DNA of 64,000 nt. Origin: Acholoe squamosa (taxonomy: Eukaryota; Annelida; Polychaeta; Phyllodocida; Polynoidae). Shown here one piece after another: positions 1-12,126 of the stretch. The position numbers and the translations under genes were made by a program. The stretch spans positions 45,679,269 through 45,743,268 of the forward strand of contig OX439041.1 of assembly GCA_949317995.1 (NCBI GenBank), in the 5' to 3' direction. Every line of letters starts with the position of its first letter. The stretch's first letter is position 1. The notes under the pieces were generated by a model. The model was not told where the DNA came from and did not search any database. It saw only the letters and a program-made list of their open reading frames with translations.

Positions 1-1430
1 CACATACAATAAAACCTTTTTTTAAATAGGGCATTTTAGGCTCATACAACTCCTCCCTTCAGTCAAAGTGTCCTTATAAAAGTGGGTAGGTTAAGTAGCC
101 CACTAAATACAATGCCATCTTAGCACAGAAAAACTCAGGGCAAGAAAATCTGCTATCTATTAGCAATACCTCCTAATGATAAAAATCCTTATTGAGGAGG
201 TTTCACTGTACCCTTGGTGAATGCTGACCAAGACCTCACCTGAGGCAGCTCCAAGACCAGTGCCACCACCCTGCTAAATACAGATGCATAGAGTCCCTGA
301 GTCAATGCATCTTAACCAGACTGTGACAAAGAGATCAGCTAAGTTTAACCTGTGCTACTCCTGGTGGCAGCTAAATATAACCTGGTGCTGCAGTGCTAAC
401 TTACAAATAAAGCCTATAGGTAAAGAATGTCAGGGGGTCCACTTCTTGTTGTTTTTTGTTCTATGCAGAAGTAATCCCTCTGATTATAACATACACTTAT
501 CAAGTGGGACCTACCAAACGCCATTAATCCAGAAGTGTTATTCAGAGTTATCATCTACGGACATGTTACACTACTATATACAGTCCTTGACAAACGGCCA
601 TCCATTTGCTGCTGCACACAAATGGATGGCCCAGACTGAAGTTTGCTCTGTATATTGTAAAGTTTGCTTCTCAGGTAAAAGTAAGATGGATATGAAATGT
701 GTCCCTCCCCCTTCAAAAGTGTCTAAAAAGCACCCCTAGTCAAGGGCCCTGGAGTGACAATGCCCAGGGCCTATATTGGCCCTAGATAGGACCCCTTTCC
801 CTTGTAGTCGTCATGTTTGCACATATTATCTGAATCTGAGGGAATGCCCCCCTTCTCAGGGAAAGTGTGTCCAAGGCCTGATCTGAGGCAACTACCGGAC
901 CCCAATAGTGTCACCACCCTGCTAAATATAACATACCTACACACTACAACTCTGTCTGACCCTCTGTCCCCAATACATGGCTCTCTGCATATCATTGACT
1001 TAAGTGACACATGGACGGGTTCTATTATGATAAACAGCAAGATGGGTCAGTTTTTACAGGTTTAGCCATAGCGACACTCTCCCTATAATGATACCCGTGT
1101 GCAATGTTAAACTTCTTGAAGACTTCAACCGTCATATCAAAACCTGCCTCATATCTTGACTACATCATGTGGGATAATGATAATGACATTGTATACCTCT
1201 TTATTCTACAAAATCCCTTATTTCCTTATAATTCATTTTACCTATTAGATACAAATGGACCTGATAACTATGTTACATATTGGGACCATTTGTCGAAGGG
1301 GTTTCACAGGAAATATTCTAGATCCCTCGTTTCAGCCAAAGGTGTATTATGGTGTTGATTGTGTGGAACGCCTCTATGTGGTGCTTGTACTAGGTGATTT
1401 AAGAGGCTTTCTTTAATACCCAAGCTTACT
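1..1430. other. no recognisable gene; short unidentified ORFs and a degenerate repeat pair
   Basis: Two short stretches resemble each other, near 225-290 and 870-935; both run through a TGAGGCA motif and then CACCACCCTGCTAAATA, so they are probably copies of one old repeat. A 151-codon plus-strand frame at 284-739 and frames of 82 and 84 codons at 817 and 1104 are open, but I recognise no domain, see no splice context, and their composition is that of the flanking AT-rich DNA. I do not call them genes. Confidence 0.4.
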
Positions 1431-2049
1431 TACATACATATAGAAAAAAACACACTATCAGAGTACTTGATAACACGATAGTAGAACGTACATCAATACT
1501 GTAATTAGAATCTCTTTATATAAAAAAGTCTGTGTGTCATCATAAAATTGATTAGACGTATCCTTGATATGCTACGTGAGTAGGTCTATATGTAATATCT
1601 GCATGTTCCTTTGATTATAGGAGTATGTAGGTGCATGTAACATCGGATATTCTATTGACAACGCATAGCCCCTTACCTAATGAGGGATTATGTATGAAAC
1701 CAAACCCTATGCATCTCTGTGTAGGCCTATATCATGGATATTGAGAAACCAAATGAGAAGGAGATCAATATTTATAGTTATACTTGTAATATGTGTTAAA
1801 TACCTGGCGAATACTTTCTTCTACATTCAATAACTATGCTTCTTTAGGAATGACTATATTCACCCTGCATACCCATTGGCTACATGGTCTAGAAAGGCAG
1901 GAGCAAATTCCCTTGACTCCAACAGAGCATAGGGTATTACTATATAGCCTGTAAAATCTGACCGCACAATCCAAATTTACGAAATTAGCTATAGTGCTGA
2001 TATCAAATGCCAAATGGATCTAAATAATCTATGTTTCCTAACTTGCTCT

Positions 2050-2660
2050 GGAGCTTAATTCAAAACATCCTGGGATCGCAACCCCAGCGATCTTAGTGTA
2101 GGCACATATCATCATAAGACCTGGCCAGGAGCTTAATTCAAAACATCCTGGGATCATGACCCCAGCGATCTTAGGAATAAATCAGCCTTATCCTATTAAG
2201 TGATCTTAAGAGTTGACTGGGTTCACATTTCCTAGCCAGCACTAAGATCGCATCGATCTTAGCCTCAGCCCTCCTACACTATTCCAAGAAGTACTGACTG
2301 GGCACAGGGGTAAGAGTCCCAAAATGAAGGAATAGCTGTGGAGTCACTCTTCTTCATAAGAGTGCTTATACCATCGTTCCCCATCCCCATATGGGCTAAC
2401 AAAAGAGCACAGGGTGCAGTTGACCCCCATACAGTATTCAAGAGTTGTTCCCATTAATGTATGATTTATGCTTGCCTATTAGAAGCATTCTGCCCTCCCC
2501 CCCAGGACAAAGAGAGAGAAGGGAAGAATGACCTTACAGTGCACTTAACGCATGAGTAGCCCTAAGAGCCCTCAAGGACACTCAGCAAACATCTTCCCTC
2601 CCCTCTTTATGTATGCAGCAGGCTATTCACTCTTTCGATCAGGAGTGTTCCCTGTAAATA
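2050..2660 (+). repeat. dispersed GATCTTAG element, copy 1 (empty site of a nested insertion)
   Basis: A roughly 0.6 kb repeat. It opens with two copies of a 75 bp unit beginning GGAGCTTAATTCAAAACATC, followed by a palindrome-rich part with AAGATCGCATCGATCTTAG. It matches 28085-28510 and then 30685-30780, so it shows the sequence without the 2.17 kb insert found there (here the junction reads CCCTAAGAGCC near 2562). Its right terminal part is absent; an unrelated repeat follows from about 2665. There is no transposase, so it looks like a non-autonomous DNA transposon. Confidence 0.65.
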
Positions 2661-2664
2661 TTTC

Positions 2665-3230
2665 AACCTTTCACATTTGGGAGTCTTCACAATCTGATAT
2701 CAGACAGGCCCGGCAGACAGGTTTGATTTTTACAGGACTAGTTGTTGTTGGACTGTTCCATTGTTATTAATTATGGTACAGTGTTATTGTTTGTACAGCA
2801 GAAGGGCACCTAGCCCTAACTGATCAGTGTGACATCTCAGTCACAGGTTTTGAGTAAATATAAACATACCTATAGGTGAACACACTCCCTGTGATTACAA
2901 GTGACCCCTCAAATCCCATGTTTACAACTTGAGATCTCATGTTTACAGTTTAGGACTGTCAACAGCCTATACCTTAGACACTGACACATGAGAATGTTCC
3001 AAAAAATCGCGTAGTGGAACCTCCACTTAAAGAGCCTTGATTTGTAGAAATTACAATAGATTTAGAGCAAATGAAAAGAGATAAATCGAGGATTCCTGGT
3101 TTATTTCCTATATATATACTACTATTAAGTCTGGTAAAAATAGGCTGTGGCGCCCCAGGCTTGGCGCACTGCAGGAGCGTACATCCGATTCTCTGCAAAA
3201 ATCGCGTAGTGGAGCCTCACCTTTATTCTG
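2665..3230 (-). repeat. partial copies of the ATCGCGTAGTGG inverted-repeat element
   Basis: The segment 2665-3033 matches the reverse complement of 25871-26260, through TATCAGACAGG, two ATGTTTACA blocks, CCTATACCTTAG and finally AAATCGCGTAGTGGA. A second end sequence, CAAAAATCGCGTAGTGGAGC, occurs at 3195-3220 in the same orientation. The copy is truncated: the opposite terminus is missing. No coding capacity is seen. Confidence 0.55.
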
Positions 3231-3899
3231 GCATGGAGAAAACTGGTGTGTACATCCTTTAGACAGAGGAGGATATCATCAACCACCTAAATCGGTATAG
3301 CTTTGTCTGCACTAATCGGTCGATTTGAGCCCTGTTGTTTTAAGTCCAAAACGTAGAGAATTGGAGGATAATTGTCTACACCTATTCTCAGTTTCTGTTG
3401 AGGAGAAATGTGAAAGCCATATATTAGAACCCTCCCTCACAGTTAACAGTCTGCATGCTCTCACATAGTCATTCTAGACCAGCCTTTACGTCCCCGTACC
3501 CAGACATAACTAACATTTAGACAACATCAATTTTTCAGTGCTATTCAGCTGGAAAGGTGGTGCTGACGGTGCTGCCCTCAGTGTCGCTCTAGTGCAAGAA
3601 TAATGACATCAGGCGAGGCGTTCGGGCAGCGGTTTTCTAACCATATGCAGTGCATTGTGGGTGGGGGTGACCTCGAACGCTAACTACACAACCTTAGCTT
3701 GTTCCCTCCACCCCTGTCCACCCCAGCCATGTCTGGGTAGGTACAGTCCCTAACTATGCTTGGGAGTGTAGTAAGTTGACTCAGGGATCAACATTGACCC
3801 ACATGGGCAGGACCAATGGGGGGTGGCCTTACAAACCAGCATTGATCCCTCGGCCGTACTCCGAACGCACCGTAGTTGAGGCTTGAGTGTTATAACTAA

Positions 3900-4060
3900 C
3901 GTGGTTCATAACTGCTCCCCATGGTTTCCTAGCAATCTCTTCTGACGTCATGGGCGTGCTAGTGGCTGTGTACATGGAATAATTCTGTTCATGGGCATCT
4001 CCCATAAAAGGGAAGGGTCTATGTGGCTGTCATTGTTGGACTAATCAGACATTGTGAGGA
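3900..4060 (+). promoter_or_regulatory. possible promoter-like stretch (CRE plus TATA-like motif)
   Basis: A palindromic TGACGTCA, the cAMP-response-element consensus, lies near 3943 and a CATAAAAGG TATA-like motif near 4003. No open frame with a plausible start follows closely, so this may be chance in AT-rich DNA. Confidence 0.15.
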
Positions 4061-4099
4061 TGGAGGACATCGTATCAGGCCATAATGATAAATGATTTC

Positions 4100-5269
4100 C
4101 TACCAATTTAAATTATTCCTGCTCTACTCGTTGCTACTCCACCCCCTATATAGTCAGCTTCTGTCTTTATGCATCCTAGATGTGTGGATTGCCCTGAAAA
4201 AGTTTTTTTTAATCTAATCAATGGGTTTTCAAAGGGTTTAAGAGTCTTCCAGTGAGAATGCCAAATGCTAACTGTACCTTTCAATATTCACTGGCTTACA
4301 ATAACCATGGACAACATTGGGGCCTGTTGAGTGAACTTCGTGATAATGGGGGGGTTGACTTCTTTGTCCTGGGTGGATGACCTTTTGTTAAGCAGAGGTC
4401 ATCCTGTTACCTAGAATAGATACATTTATTTAACTGGTAAGATGCTGTCGTAGACCTGATTGGTAGTCTTTGAGACACCATCTGACAACATGGAATTCCC
4501 TACAGCGCCCATCAACTCAATACCCAAGCCTGTGTTTCTTTGGAAAAAGGATATCTCTTAACAAATACATTATATTGACGGAAATGCAAGAATATAAGTT
4601 TCCTAGATTCACCAATGAATCCTTTTTGATATAGCAGTTGTGAACAATAACCCACAATCAGTAAGGTAAGAGGGATCTCTGGAGGCTGCTCGGGTACTTG
4701 GCACTTCCTGTATATTTGGAATGCAAATGGAACATTTTGAATCCAAAACAAGGGTTTTCAGAGAAATGTGTTAATGTTGTGCCCAAATGTATGGAAAGGG
4801 ATGGTCATTTTTTAATTGCTTATTTAAATCATTATGCTAATTAGATGCCTGATTTAATTAAAACAATGAATGATAGAGCTTATTGACTTTTTTGATACAG
4901 TCATGTCATTCTAGAAGGGCTATCTATAAGTGTTATACCTCATTTTAAACCTGATAACATCAATTTTCAATTTCATATTAAACCTCAGAGGACCCTTTCT
5001 CCTCATCTGTCCACATTTTCTTATAATTCTAGTGGCACTTATATATGAATAATGATAGATATCGTTGTAGGTGGGTCTGGGAATCTCCCAAAATCTAGAG
5101 GCAAAATGTGCATTCAGGTGCATTTTAACGGCAACACATTGTATACCAATATTACTAGATAATTATAAGTAGGGATGGATGGAGTTGGGGGTAGGGCCTT
5201 CCTAAAAAATGAAAATCTATACTCCAAATGTGCATTCTGATGCAACTTAGCAAACAATTTCATTCTTTT

Positions 5270-5339
<70 letters not shown>

Positions 5340-7200
5340 TTCTCTCTTTCTCGCTGTCTGGATGGATGGCCAGAGGCCCTAAAAGGGTTAAAGGCCTATC
5401 AAAGACATGCCTCCCTGACAACATAAATAACACTGTGTGGACACTGGGCAGCTACTCAGAAGGTGTCCGACATTTTCTAATTCCACCGACGATAAAAGCT
5501 AACGTCAAATCATACCTGTCATCTGCTGATGTTATCGCTGTGTGGACACACAGCTTAAAGGTCCCTTTTTGATATACTACTATTATATGGTGAAGGAACG
5601 TGTAATTGACCTGAATATAACGGTTAATACTTATGGAAAATGATACTATGTCACATAAAGGAGGCCGGTATATCAAAATTACACAGAAAGTGTGCCCCTA
5701 TGGGCTTATGTTGTATGGAAGGTGGCCATTTTGATGGGCTGTTTCTAAGAACCCGTATATAGCAGCCCGTAAGGAGTTACTTAATTTGATATTCTGATGT
5801 AGCCTTTCTCGCTAAATCGATTACCTTAGAATTGCACTGAAATTGAATGATGGCTTTCTGAATAATCCACTATGAGACACTTACAGAAGCTGCAAAATAG
5901 GCATGCAAGACTAAGGTAAAAGAAAAAACGAAACGCAGGGGAATTGAGATACCATGTAAACATCATGTATACAGGGGTCTACATTTTTTCCCTCTCCTGT
6001 TGGGGTAATACAATTTTAACATGCATTGACAGTCCCTGCACTAAACGAGAGATCCCTTTTATATTGACACCAGATGGCAGTCAGGTGTGCTAGGTAGGCT
6101 TATATCGGTGTCTGCCTCTCTCTAGTATTAATTATAGGAACAGGAGAGGAATTTTAGAATCCATCTAAAAATTCCGATGTCAGAATGTTTGTTTGTCCAT
6201 GCAAGCCATGGTCCAAATCAGTTTTTCTTTTGGTTTCAAGTTACCTAGAAGCTGAGAAAATCAAATTGGAAATAATGGATATGGGTGTTTTGGGAACACT
6301 AGTTTGTAGTGTGAATGGTGTCTGAAACTGTGATCTGGGAGTTAGTGTCTGCAGGTAGTCTGACAAGGTCAGTTCAGGCTGAGTAACAACTGGGCATGCA
6401 CACTCCAGCTAAGAGTAGGCAGGGTTGTTAGCACACTAGGGTCTGTAAATAGATCATGTCCTGAAAGAGCAGTCTGCACAGGTGCTGAGGGCTGTCTGAT
6501 CACACTGTAAATAGCACCAATTAAGACACATGTTTGAGTTTGCCTGTACCAAAATAAACTATAGAAGGGGACCCCTGGGAGTCCCCTCACAGAGGTCCCT
6601 TTTCCTGTGTTGATCCACATATGCACATTAAAATCCTCATTAGCTTGTAGGGGCTTGCATCAAATAACTTCTCCATAATATATGTGTTGTAGGTCATATT
6701 TAGATACACCCCTGTTATGCGAATAATATTGGATGGTAAATATTGGGTTCAGTATGCACCATGAAAGGTATACCAATTGGTAAATCACATTCAATAGACT
6801 CAATAGCTCAGTCTGATTTTTTTACAGATGGTTTGTTTGTGGCATCCAGTTCACTGTCCTTCAAATAAACCAGATAACACTCTTTAATCTAATAAGTTAA
6901 GGTCACTGTTAGACCAAATCAGGGGGTGTGTGGGAACTCCTCTGTGCACAAAATATAGAGGCCTCACCTGTTAGCCTGCCACCTAGTGCCCTCTCCTGTA
7001 CTTAGTATTAAGTGATGTAGAAAGGCCTTATGGCACCCACAAATAAGCACTTGTATTTCAGTACTGAATTGATATAACCGATATTCTACCCTATGAGATA
7101 TCACAGTTCAATAGAAAAAAAGAGATGCTACATCAGAGGCCATACACTTAAGTTTCTTAAAATAATGTACTGGGAGAAGGGGTCTTAGCACCCCCTGCAC
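4100..7200. other. long stretch without a recognisable gene
   Basis: Apart from the (CT)n tract at about 5272-5336 I see no exon-like segment, RNA gene or bounded element here. The open frames are short and have no matching splice context. It is ordinary AT-rich intergenic DNA as far as I can tell. Confidence 0.4.
5272..5336. repeat. (CT)n microsatellite
   Basis: About 30 uninterrupted CT dinucleotides followed by imperfect pyrimidine repeats. A 114-codon frame that crosses it is a Ser-Leu translation of the microsatellite and is not a gene. Confidence 0.95.
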
Positions 7201-7496
7201 TAAGCCCCCTTTTCACAGATCGTGTCCCGCATCAAGTTAATATTGATTATTTTCATTGCAAGGGAGTGTTCATTACTTAACAACAGGGGTTTGTTGGGTT
7301 GGGAGGGGCCAAACATATTTACGACCTCTCAGAGGGCGGCTAAAAAGGTGTTGGCCCCTCAAGGCGGAGAGGGGACAATAAAAGGCATTTTTAAGAGGAA
7401 GAGCCCACAAATTATTGTAGAACAATTCAAGGGGCCGACCACAAAAATTCCGGCTGCTCCACAAAGGAGGGGTGCCAACAGATCTCTTCCTATTCC

Positions 7497-7742
7497 AGTG
7501 GGGTGTTTCAGAAGCCAGACATGATAATGAACATTAAATATCTGTTTCTAAAACTGTTAGATTCTAAACTTACAACTGCAACCAATATCATTTCTCACCA
7601 GTCATATAGTTATAGACACAGTAAGGTAATGGTAATGCTTTAGAAACACATGCAGGTATAAGCCTACAATCACTATTAAAACTGTTATCATATCCCCTTA
7701 TGACCGGTTGTAAACATTACCTGCTTCTGAAACACCCCACAG
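7497..7742. mobile_element. short inverted-repeat element (MITE-like), 246 bp
   Basis: The ends are inverted copies of about 21 bp built on GTGGGGTGTTTCAGAAGC (left at 7498, right as its complement ending at 7740). The interior is AT-rich, has no open frame, and carries a weak second inverted match around CTAAAACTGTTA. This is the layout of a miniature inverted-repeat transposable element. I could not define a target-site duplication, so the family is unassigned. Confidence 0.5.
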
Positions 7743-8279
7743 GGGATGGGGGTGGGGTGACCAAGATTTCGCACGCCAGTGCGAAAAGCCATCATTCCCT
7801 TTTATAAAATAATGAGCATTCATTAAGAAAACCACGTCTGAATATTATCTCCATCTACCGGAGACAGAACTGCTACTACCTCAATACCTCTTCATGGAAC
7901 CTCAATTAAGATTATGTTTGGTTTCATTGTCAACTTGATATATGCTATTTGCTCCAAGAGAGCATTTATTTTGAGACCATAGCACTTATTCACCGCTGAA
8001 TCTACCATGAATCCCAAAGATGTACGGTTAATCACTGTATGTATTTGTGATACAGTGATACCGATAAAATCAGTACAGTGAAGCACTGTGGTAGAGTGAA
8101 AATAATGGTGACATCTTCTTTCCACAGTTGCTGGAGGACCATCATTATTTTGAGTCATATTGTTCTAATCCGGTATGTGTGTACATATGTATAATCTTTT
8201 GTGTAGGTGCTATCATTCCCTGCCTTACTATTATTCCACCTACATTACCCTGTTTTCTCAGGGCTACCAAAAATCATAT

Positions 8280-8460
8280 ATCTGACCTTATTACACGATT
8301 TCTTTGATTTTGGGTGCTTTTTCTGGATATTCCCATTTTGATACCTGTCGATATTGCATGGCATGATACGTGCATCATGATATTTGTAAGGTGTGTGGTT
8401 ATCCATGAATAAGAGGCACCCAGTGCTGTTATCCATGGAGAACAGGCACACTTACAAATC
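8280..8460 (+). repeat. dispersed repeat, copy 1 (CTGTCGATATTGCA family)
   Basis: Shares an ordered set of blocks with 51935-52110: CACGATTTCT, TGCTTTTT, ATTCCCAT, CTGTCGATATTGCA, then GTGTGGTTATCCATG. The arrangement shows two divergent copies of one repeat in the same orientation. No end structure is defined here. Confidence 0.5.
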
Positions 8461-8482
8461 TGGGAGAATACTTTTAAAACCG

Positions 8483-8556
8483 TACTTCGCCAGCCAGGAA
8501 TCGAATCCGGATTGCCATATTTAAAAGCGAGAGTCCTACCTCTAGACCGTCGCAGC
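8483..8556 (-). repeat. degenerate tRNA-like sequence (SINE-type head?)
   Basis: On the minus strand a box-A-like GGTCTAGAGGTAGGAC is followed about 30 nt later by a box-B-like GATTCGATTCC, as in tRNA genes and tRNA-derived SINEs. Acceptor-stem pairing is poor and the anticodon stem is weak, so this is unlikely to be a working tRNA gene. Confidence 0.3.
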
Positions 8557-8604
8557 AATGGTAAAGAATGAGTTAAAAATTGTACTCACTCAGGGTGGCT
8601 TGAT

Positions 8605-9175
8605 GAATGGTCATGAAACGCATGGGATTCTGAAGAATTGAGACGATAACAGCTCACATGGTTGAACTCCATAGAAGTACAGATCCCATAGATGATGTGA
8701 GTGTCCATATTTAAAGTCTTCATTGCTTAATTTCAATGTAAAATCCAATTTCCCAGCAGTGAATACAGCCCGGCATGCGTTTCTCCTTTGCCATAGCGCT
8801 CCATGAAGCAGCATCTTGTCGTGGCCTCCTTCTGGTTTGGTTAGGGAGCATACATTTTGTTTCAAATAGATTTGTTGGTGTTTGCCGCGCTCAATGTAAA
8901 TATCTCTTCTAAGTGATAATGAGATAACTAAGCTATGTAAAGGTTTAATAATGATAGAATAACATATTAAAAGTGATTTCCTTCTAAGTATATATAGTAT
9001 TGAGTCAGTAGTGAACAAGACGACTCGCATGGCTTTGCAAGCCAGGCCATTTAAGCAATGGAGACTTTAAATATGGACACTTACATCATGTATGGGATCT
9101 TAACTTGTATGGCTTTTAACAATGTGAGCTGTCTTCATCCCAATTCTTCAGAATCCTATGCGTTTCATTATAAAT
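8605..9175. repeat. inverted repeat with about 120 bp arms
   Basis: The segment 8608-8732 is the reverse complement, with scattered differences, of 9050-9175; shared blocks include AGACTTTAAATATGGACAC and CAATTCTTCAGAATCC. About 320 bp lie between the arms. It could be two head-to-head copies of one element or the ends of a foldback element. A 139-codon minus-strand frame crosses the left arm and is treated as a by-product. Confidence 0.65.
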
Positions 9176-9190
9176 CATCGAACCACAACA

Positions 9191-9249
9191 ATGGCGACAG
9201 CGCAGCTTGCGTCTTCTTCCCGCATGCTGACTTTGGGCTTGGATATCAG
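9191..9249 (+). CDS. candidate first coding exon of the multi-exon host gene
   Basis: An ATG in good context (AACAATGGCG) opens 19 codons reading MATAQLASSSRMLTLGLDI, and the segment ends at a donor, CAG|GTAAAT. It leaves two bases of a split codon, matching an exon at 12127 that needs two. No signal peptide is evident. It lies just right of the 8.6/9.2 kb inverted repeat, so the 5' UTR and promoter may be repeat-derived. Evidence is the start context, the donor and phase only; assignment to the same gene as the downstream exons is inference. It could also be a chance frame. Confidence 0.35.
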
Positions 9250-9314
9250 GTAAATCATACATTTTTAGGGTTTGTCATGTAATAAAATAAGTAGTTAATG
9301 GATATTCCATGACT

Positions 9315-9354
9315 TGTGGGTGTTATCAAATGATATCATTGGTTAACACCCACA
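9315..9354. repeat. 40 bp near-perfect palindrome
   Basis: The arms TGTGGGTGTTA and TAACACCCACA flank a centre ATGATATCAT, with only a few mismatches over 40 bp. It lies 66 bp after the candidate first exon's donor. No bounded element is recognised around it. Confidence 0.7.
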
Positions 9355-9459
9355 CGTCCCCTTTAAGGACAGAGCAACAATGGTCACCCTGGCCATGGGG
9401 ACGGTCTCCTAGAGGATGAGCCTATTTTCAATTCCTATACAAATCCTATATAATGGGCA

Positions 9460-9545
9460 TCGACAATAGTTGACGCTAGGCCTACCATCATGTCAACTAT
9501 AGTCGATGCTAGGCCTACCTCGGTGTCGACTATAGTTGATGCTAG
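9460..9545 (+). repeat. short tandem palindromic repeat, about 36 bp unit, 2-3 copies
   Basis: Three partial copies of ATAGTTGACGCTAGGCCTACC with variation. Each unit carries a TCGACTATAGTTGA-type palindrome and the first two carry the TAGGCCTA octamer common across this window. Confidence 0.6.
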
Positions 9546-10089
9546 CCATCAATGGGTTAATTACTTGTTCACTACACCAACGTGAAGCACCCCAGTGAAT
9601 AATAAGCATGAGAAGTGTGGGGTTAGTGAAGATGGCTTCTCCTGCACAAGTCAAGCACAGAACCGTACTTCGAATTGATCCCCACATCTATACTTATGCC
9701 GAACTTGTCTGTGGTTAATTAATTGATAATACACGGTGTGTTGTGTCAAATGCAATTAGGGTCTACCATATTGAGGATTCATCTACATGTATCATTGTGT
9801 AAAGATCCCTGTAACTCCACCTTTCTCCCACCTTTCTACCTCTATCTGCCCCTCCCTCTCTCTCCCTATTTCGCCCACACACATTTCGCAAATTCGCTAA
9901 TTCCCTGAACTACATAAAACTACCATGATTAATTTTTTTGTATTAGGCCTACAGGTTTTGATATACAGAAGGTGGTCAACTGCTGTGCGAATGGTATAAA
10001 GAGAATATTATTCTAAAGCCAACCTGACAATTCTGATACAGACCATTTTGATGCAGACAAATTCCCTATCAATGACGCAAAGAAGTACG

Positions 10090-10275
10090 GCTGTGGATAC
10101 CCTTGCCTGTGGTTTTGTGTGACCAATTCATCCCTGCCAGGGTATCTCCTGATTGCCTGCCAACGGGTGATGACAATTCATAGAAGGCAATAACCATGTG
10201 ACATTTCTATTCCATCTCAGGCGACATAACCAGATACTACACAATGCATATTTCTGTTGGTGGTTTCTATGGTAA
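10090..10275 (+). repeat. dispersed repeat, copy 1 (partner at 13410-13560)
   Basis: Blocks shared with 13410-13560 in the same order are CATCCCTGCCA, GGTATCT, TTGCCTGCCAA, AGGCAATAA, TTTCATCTC-like and ATAACCAGATAC. An acceptor-like CATCTCAG at 10216 lies inside the repeat in both copies, so I do not treat what follows as an exon. Confidence 0.55.
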
Positions 10276-10555
10276 ATGAACATTTTCATTACATAATTGT
10301 TATACTCAACTATTCACTTTTATGCTCTTGGATATACCATTCAGTTTGCAATACAGGCTTCTATATAAATACAGACTATGTTCACCTAACAAGAATGGCT
10401 GTTACCAGAATAGAAACATACTCTGTATACACAATCAAAGAAAGCACAGCTGATATATCAAGTGCCTGTTGGTTATACACAATATGGAAGTCAGAGCGTT
10501 GACGGTTGAGTGTATCAGTTAATTTTGTGTCAGATATCAGTATTTAAGTTAAACA

Positions 10556-10763
10556 TACCATATCGTCATGTTTGAGCACCGGCATTTGAAAAAAAAAGCC
10601 TGTCTTGTATAAGCGCCTGGGTAAAGGGGTGCTAAAATATTTCTTAAGCACTAAAACTCAATCTTGTATAAGCGCCTGTCTTGTATAAGCGCCTGGTAAT
10701 AGAGGCCGCCAAACCAAAGACCGCCAAACCAAAGACTGCCGGGGCACTTGAACATGACGATAC
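10556..10763. mobile_element. MITE-like element with TACCGTATCGTCATGTT termini, copy 1
   Basis: The left end reads TACCATATCGTCATGTTTGA and the right end is its inverted counterpart ending AACATGACGATAC. Inside, TTGTATAAGCGCCTG is repeated three times. A second copy with the same ends lies at 17316-17511. There is no coding capacity. The ends and size fit a non-autonomous DNA transposon; the superfamily is not assigned. Confidence 0.65.
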
Positions 10764-11630
10764 AAAGGCACACGAGAATCGGTCAGCACTGAGGGTTATC
10801 ACATGAGGTGAAGCCGACTGTGATAATCCTCAGTGCTGACCAATTCGAGTGCTCCTTTGTATTTATCTCAAGTTAATTTAGTCAGGTATGTATGAAATTC
10901 CACTTGTTTGGCATTAGAAATGATTTTATCATCAGTTATTCGACCATTTTGGATGTTTTCTCTGACAGTGTGATACTGGGTAGGGTTATCACACTGGGGG
11001 GTGTAATACAGAGGTCCTTGGTTAAACCTATGGGGCTGTCCTATTTAATTTGAGATAAATTACGGTATATCCCGCTATTTGGTGAATTCTAAACTACCAG
11101 AACCTTCTCCGGGTCATCTTAAGGCTTTATCATGATCTGTGCAATCATGATCAAATAATGAAACAGATTTGCCCGGAAATGGTCCTGCACAAATTAGTGG
11201 GGAAAGCAGAAATGAAAAAAAAATTGCTACATTAATTATTTTCTTACTACATAGACGCTGCCTATTTAGCCATTAATTATGGGATAGTAGCCTATAATTT
11301 GATATCAAAAGGCTGTACTACATAATGCTGTACATCACGATAGGCCTATAGGAGATTTTCAACCTACGCCGCCATGCATATTGTCGATTCAGATAAGAGA
11401 TGAATTACTCCCAAGCAATTCCAGCTTTAGAAGAAAATTACATGTTTGGAGTCTCCACACAAATGTGGCTGGTGATTTCTGTACAGCAATCTCCATCAAC
11501 GCTGCACTCAACAATGGTCACATGATATCCTTCATTCTCTTTGTAAATGTTGCATCATAACTTGCCATGTGGTTATGGTTGATAATGTATGCCTTACTCC
11601 ATTACACTGCCACAGATGAATTCTCGTTCA

Positions 11631-11869
11631 TACACTGTAAAAAATAACTGTTGAATCTATGAGGGATCCTTGTAAAACTGAATAGTGAACCACCATAATT
11701 TGATAACAGGGGGCCAGTGTAGTTTTTACAAGAAACTCCAGGTGGCAGCGCGGTGGTACAAGGAATCTCTAGGAAAATAATGACATCTCTGTGAAAACAA
11801 CAATGGATCTCTGGCAACTTTGGGATGAGGAATCATTCGCTATTTCGGCAACATTTTTTTTACAGTATA
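11631..11869 (+). mobile_element. MITE-like element with TACACTGTAAAA termini, copy 1
   Basis: The ends are TACACTGTAAAAAATA on the left and, inverted, TATACTGTAAAAAAAAT on the right. The interior contains GGGATCCTTGTAAAACTGA, GGTGGCAGCGCGG and TGGATCTCTGGCAAC. The same element occurs inverted at 23219-23463. Termini beginning TA-CACTG would fit a TA-targeting (Tc1/mariner-like) mobiliser, which is inference. It lies in the proposed first intron of the host gene. Confidence 0.7.
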
Positions 11870-12126
11870 GATAAACTTCCTTGTACTGAAGGTTTGATGT
11901 AGTGGATTCACTAATGGCTGTAAACAGTACCTGCTGCGTTTTTGGGATACTACACAATGCTAGAGTGATATTCTTTATATAGATTTCACCTTAAAGCTAA
12001 GATGAAAGGCTATGTGACTGATCAGGTGTCATGTCTGTGTTTTCAAAGTCATGTGACCAGTTGCCATGGAAACCATTCTCAAATTTTGCCGAAATCTTTT
12101 ATTTTTCCCTGCCTTTCATCACTCAG

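Noticed and set aside
284-739. 151-codon open frame
   Set aside because: No recognisable domain, no splice or promoter context, composition like the flank. Kept only as a note.
8611-9030. 139-codon minus-strand frame
   Set aside because: Crosses one arm of an inverted repeat and AT-rich spacer; no family features.
10216-10290. Exon-like segment after a good acceptor, ending at TATG|GTAAAT
   Set aside because: The acceptor and flank are part of a dispersed repeat also present at 13.5 kb.
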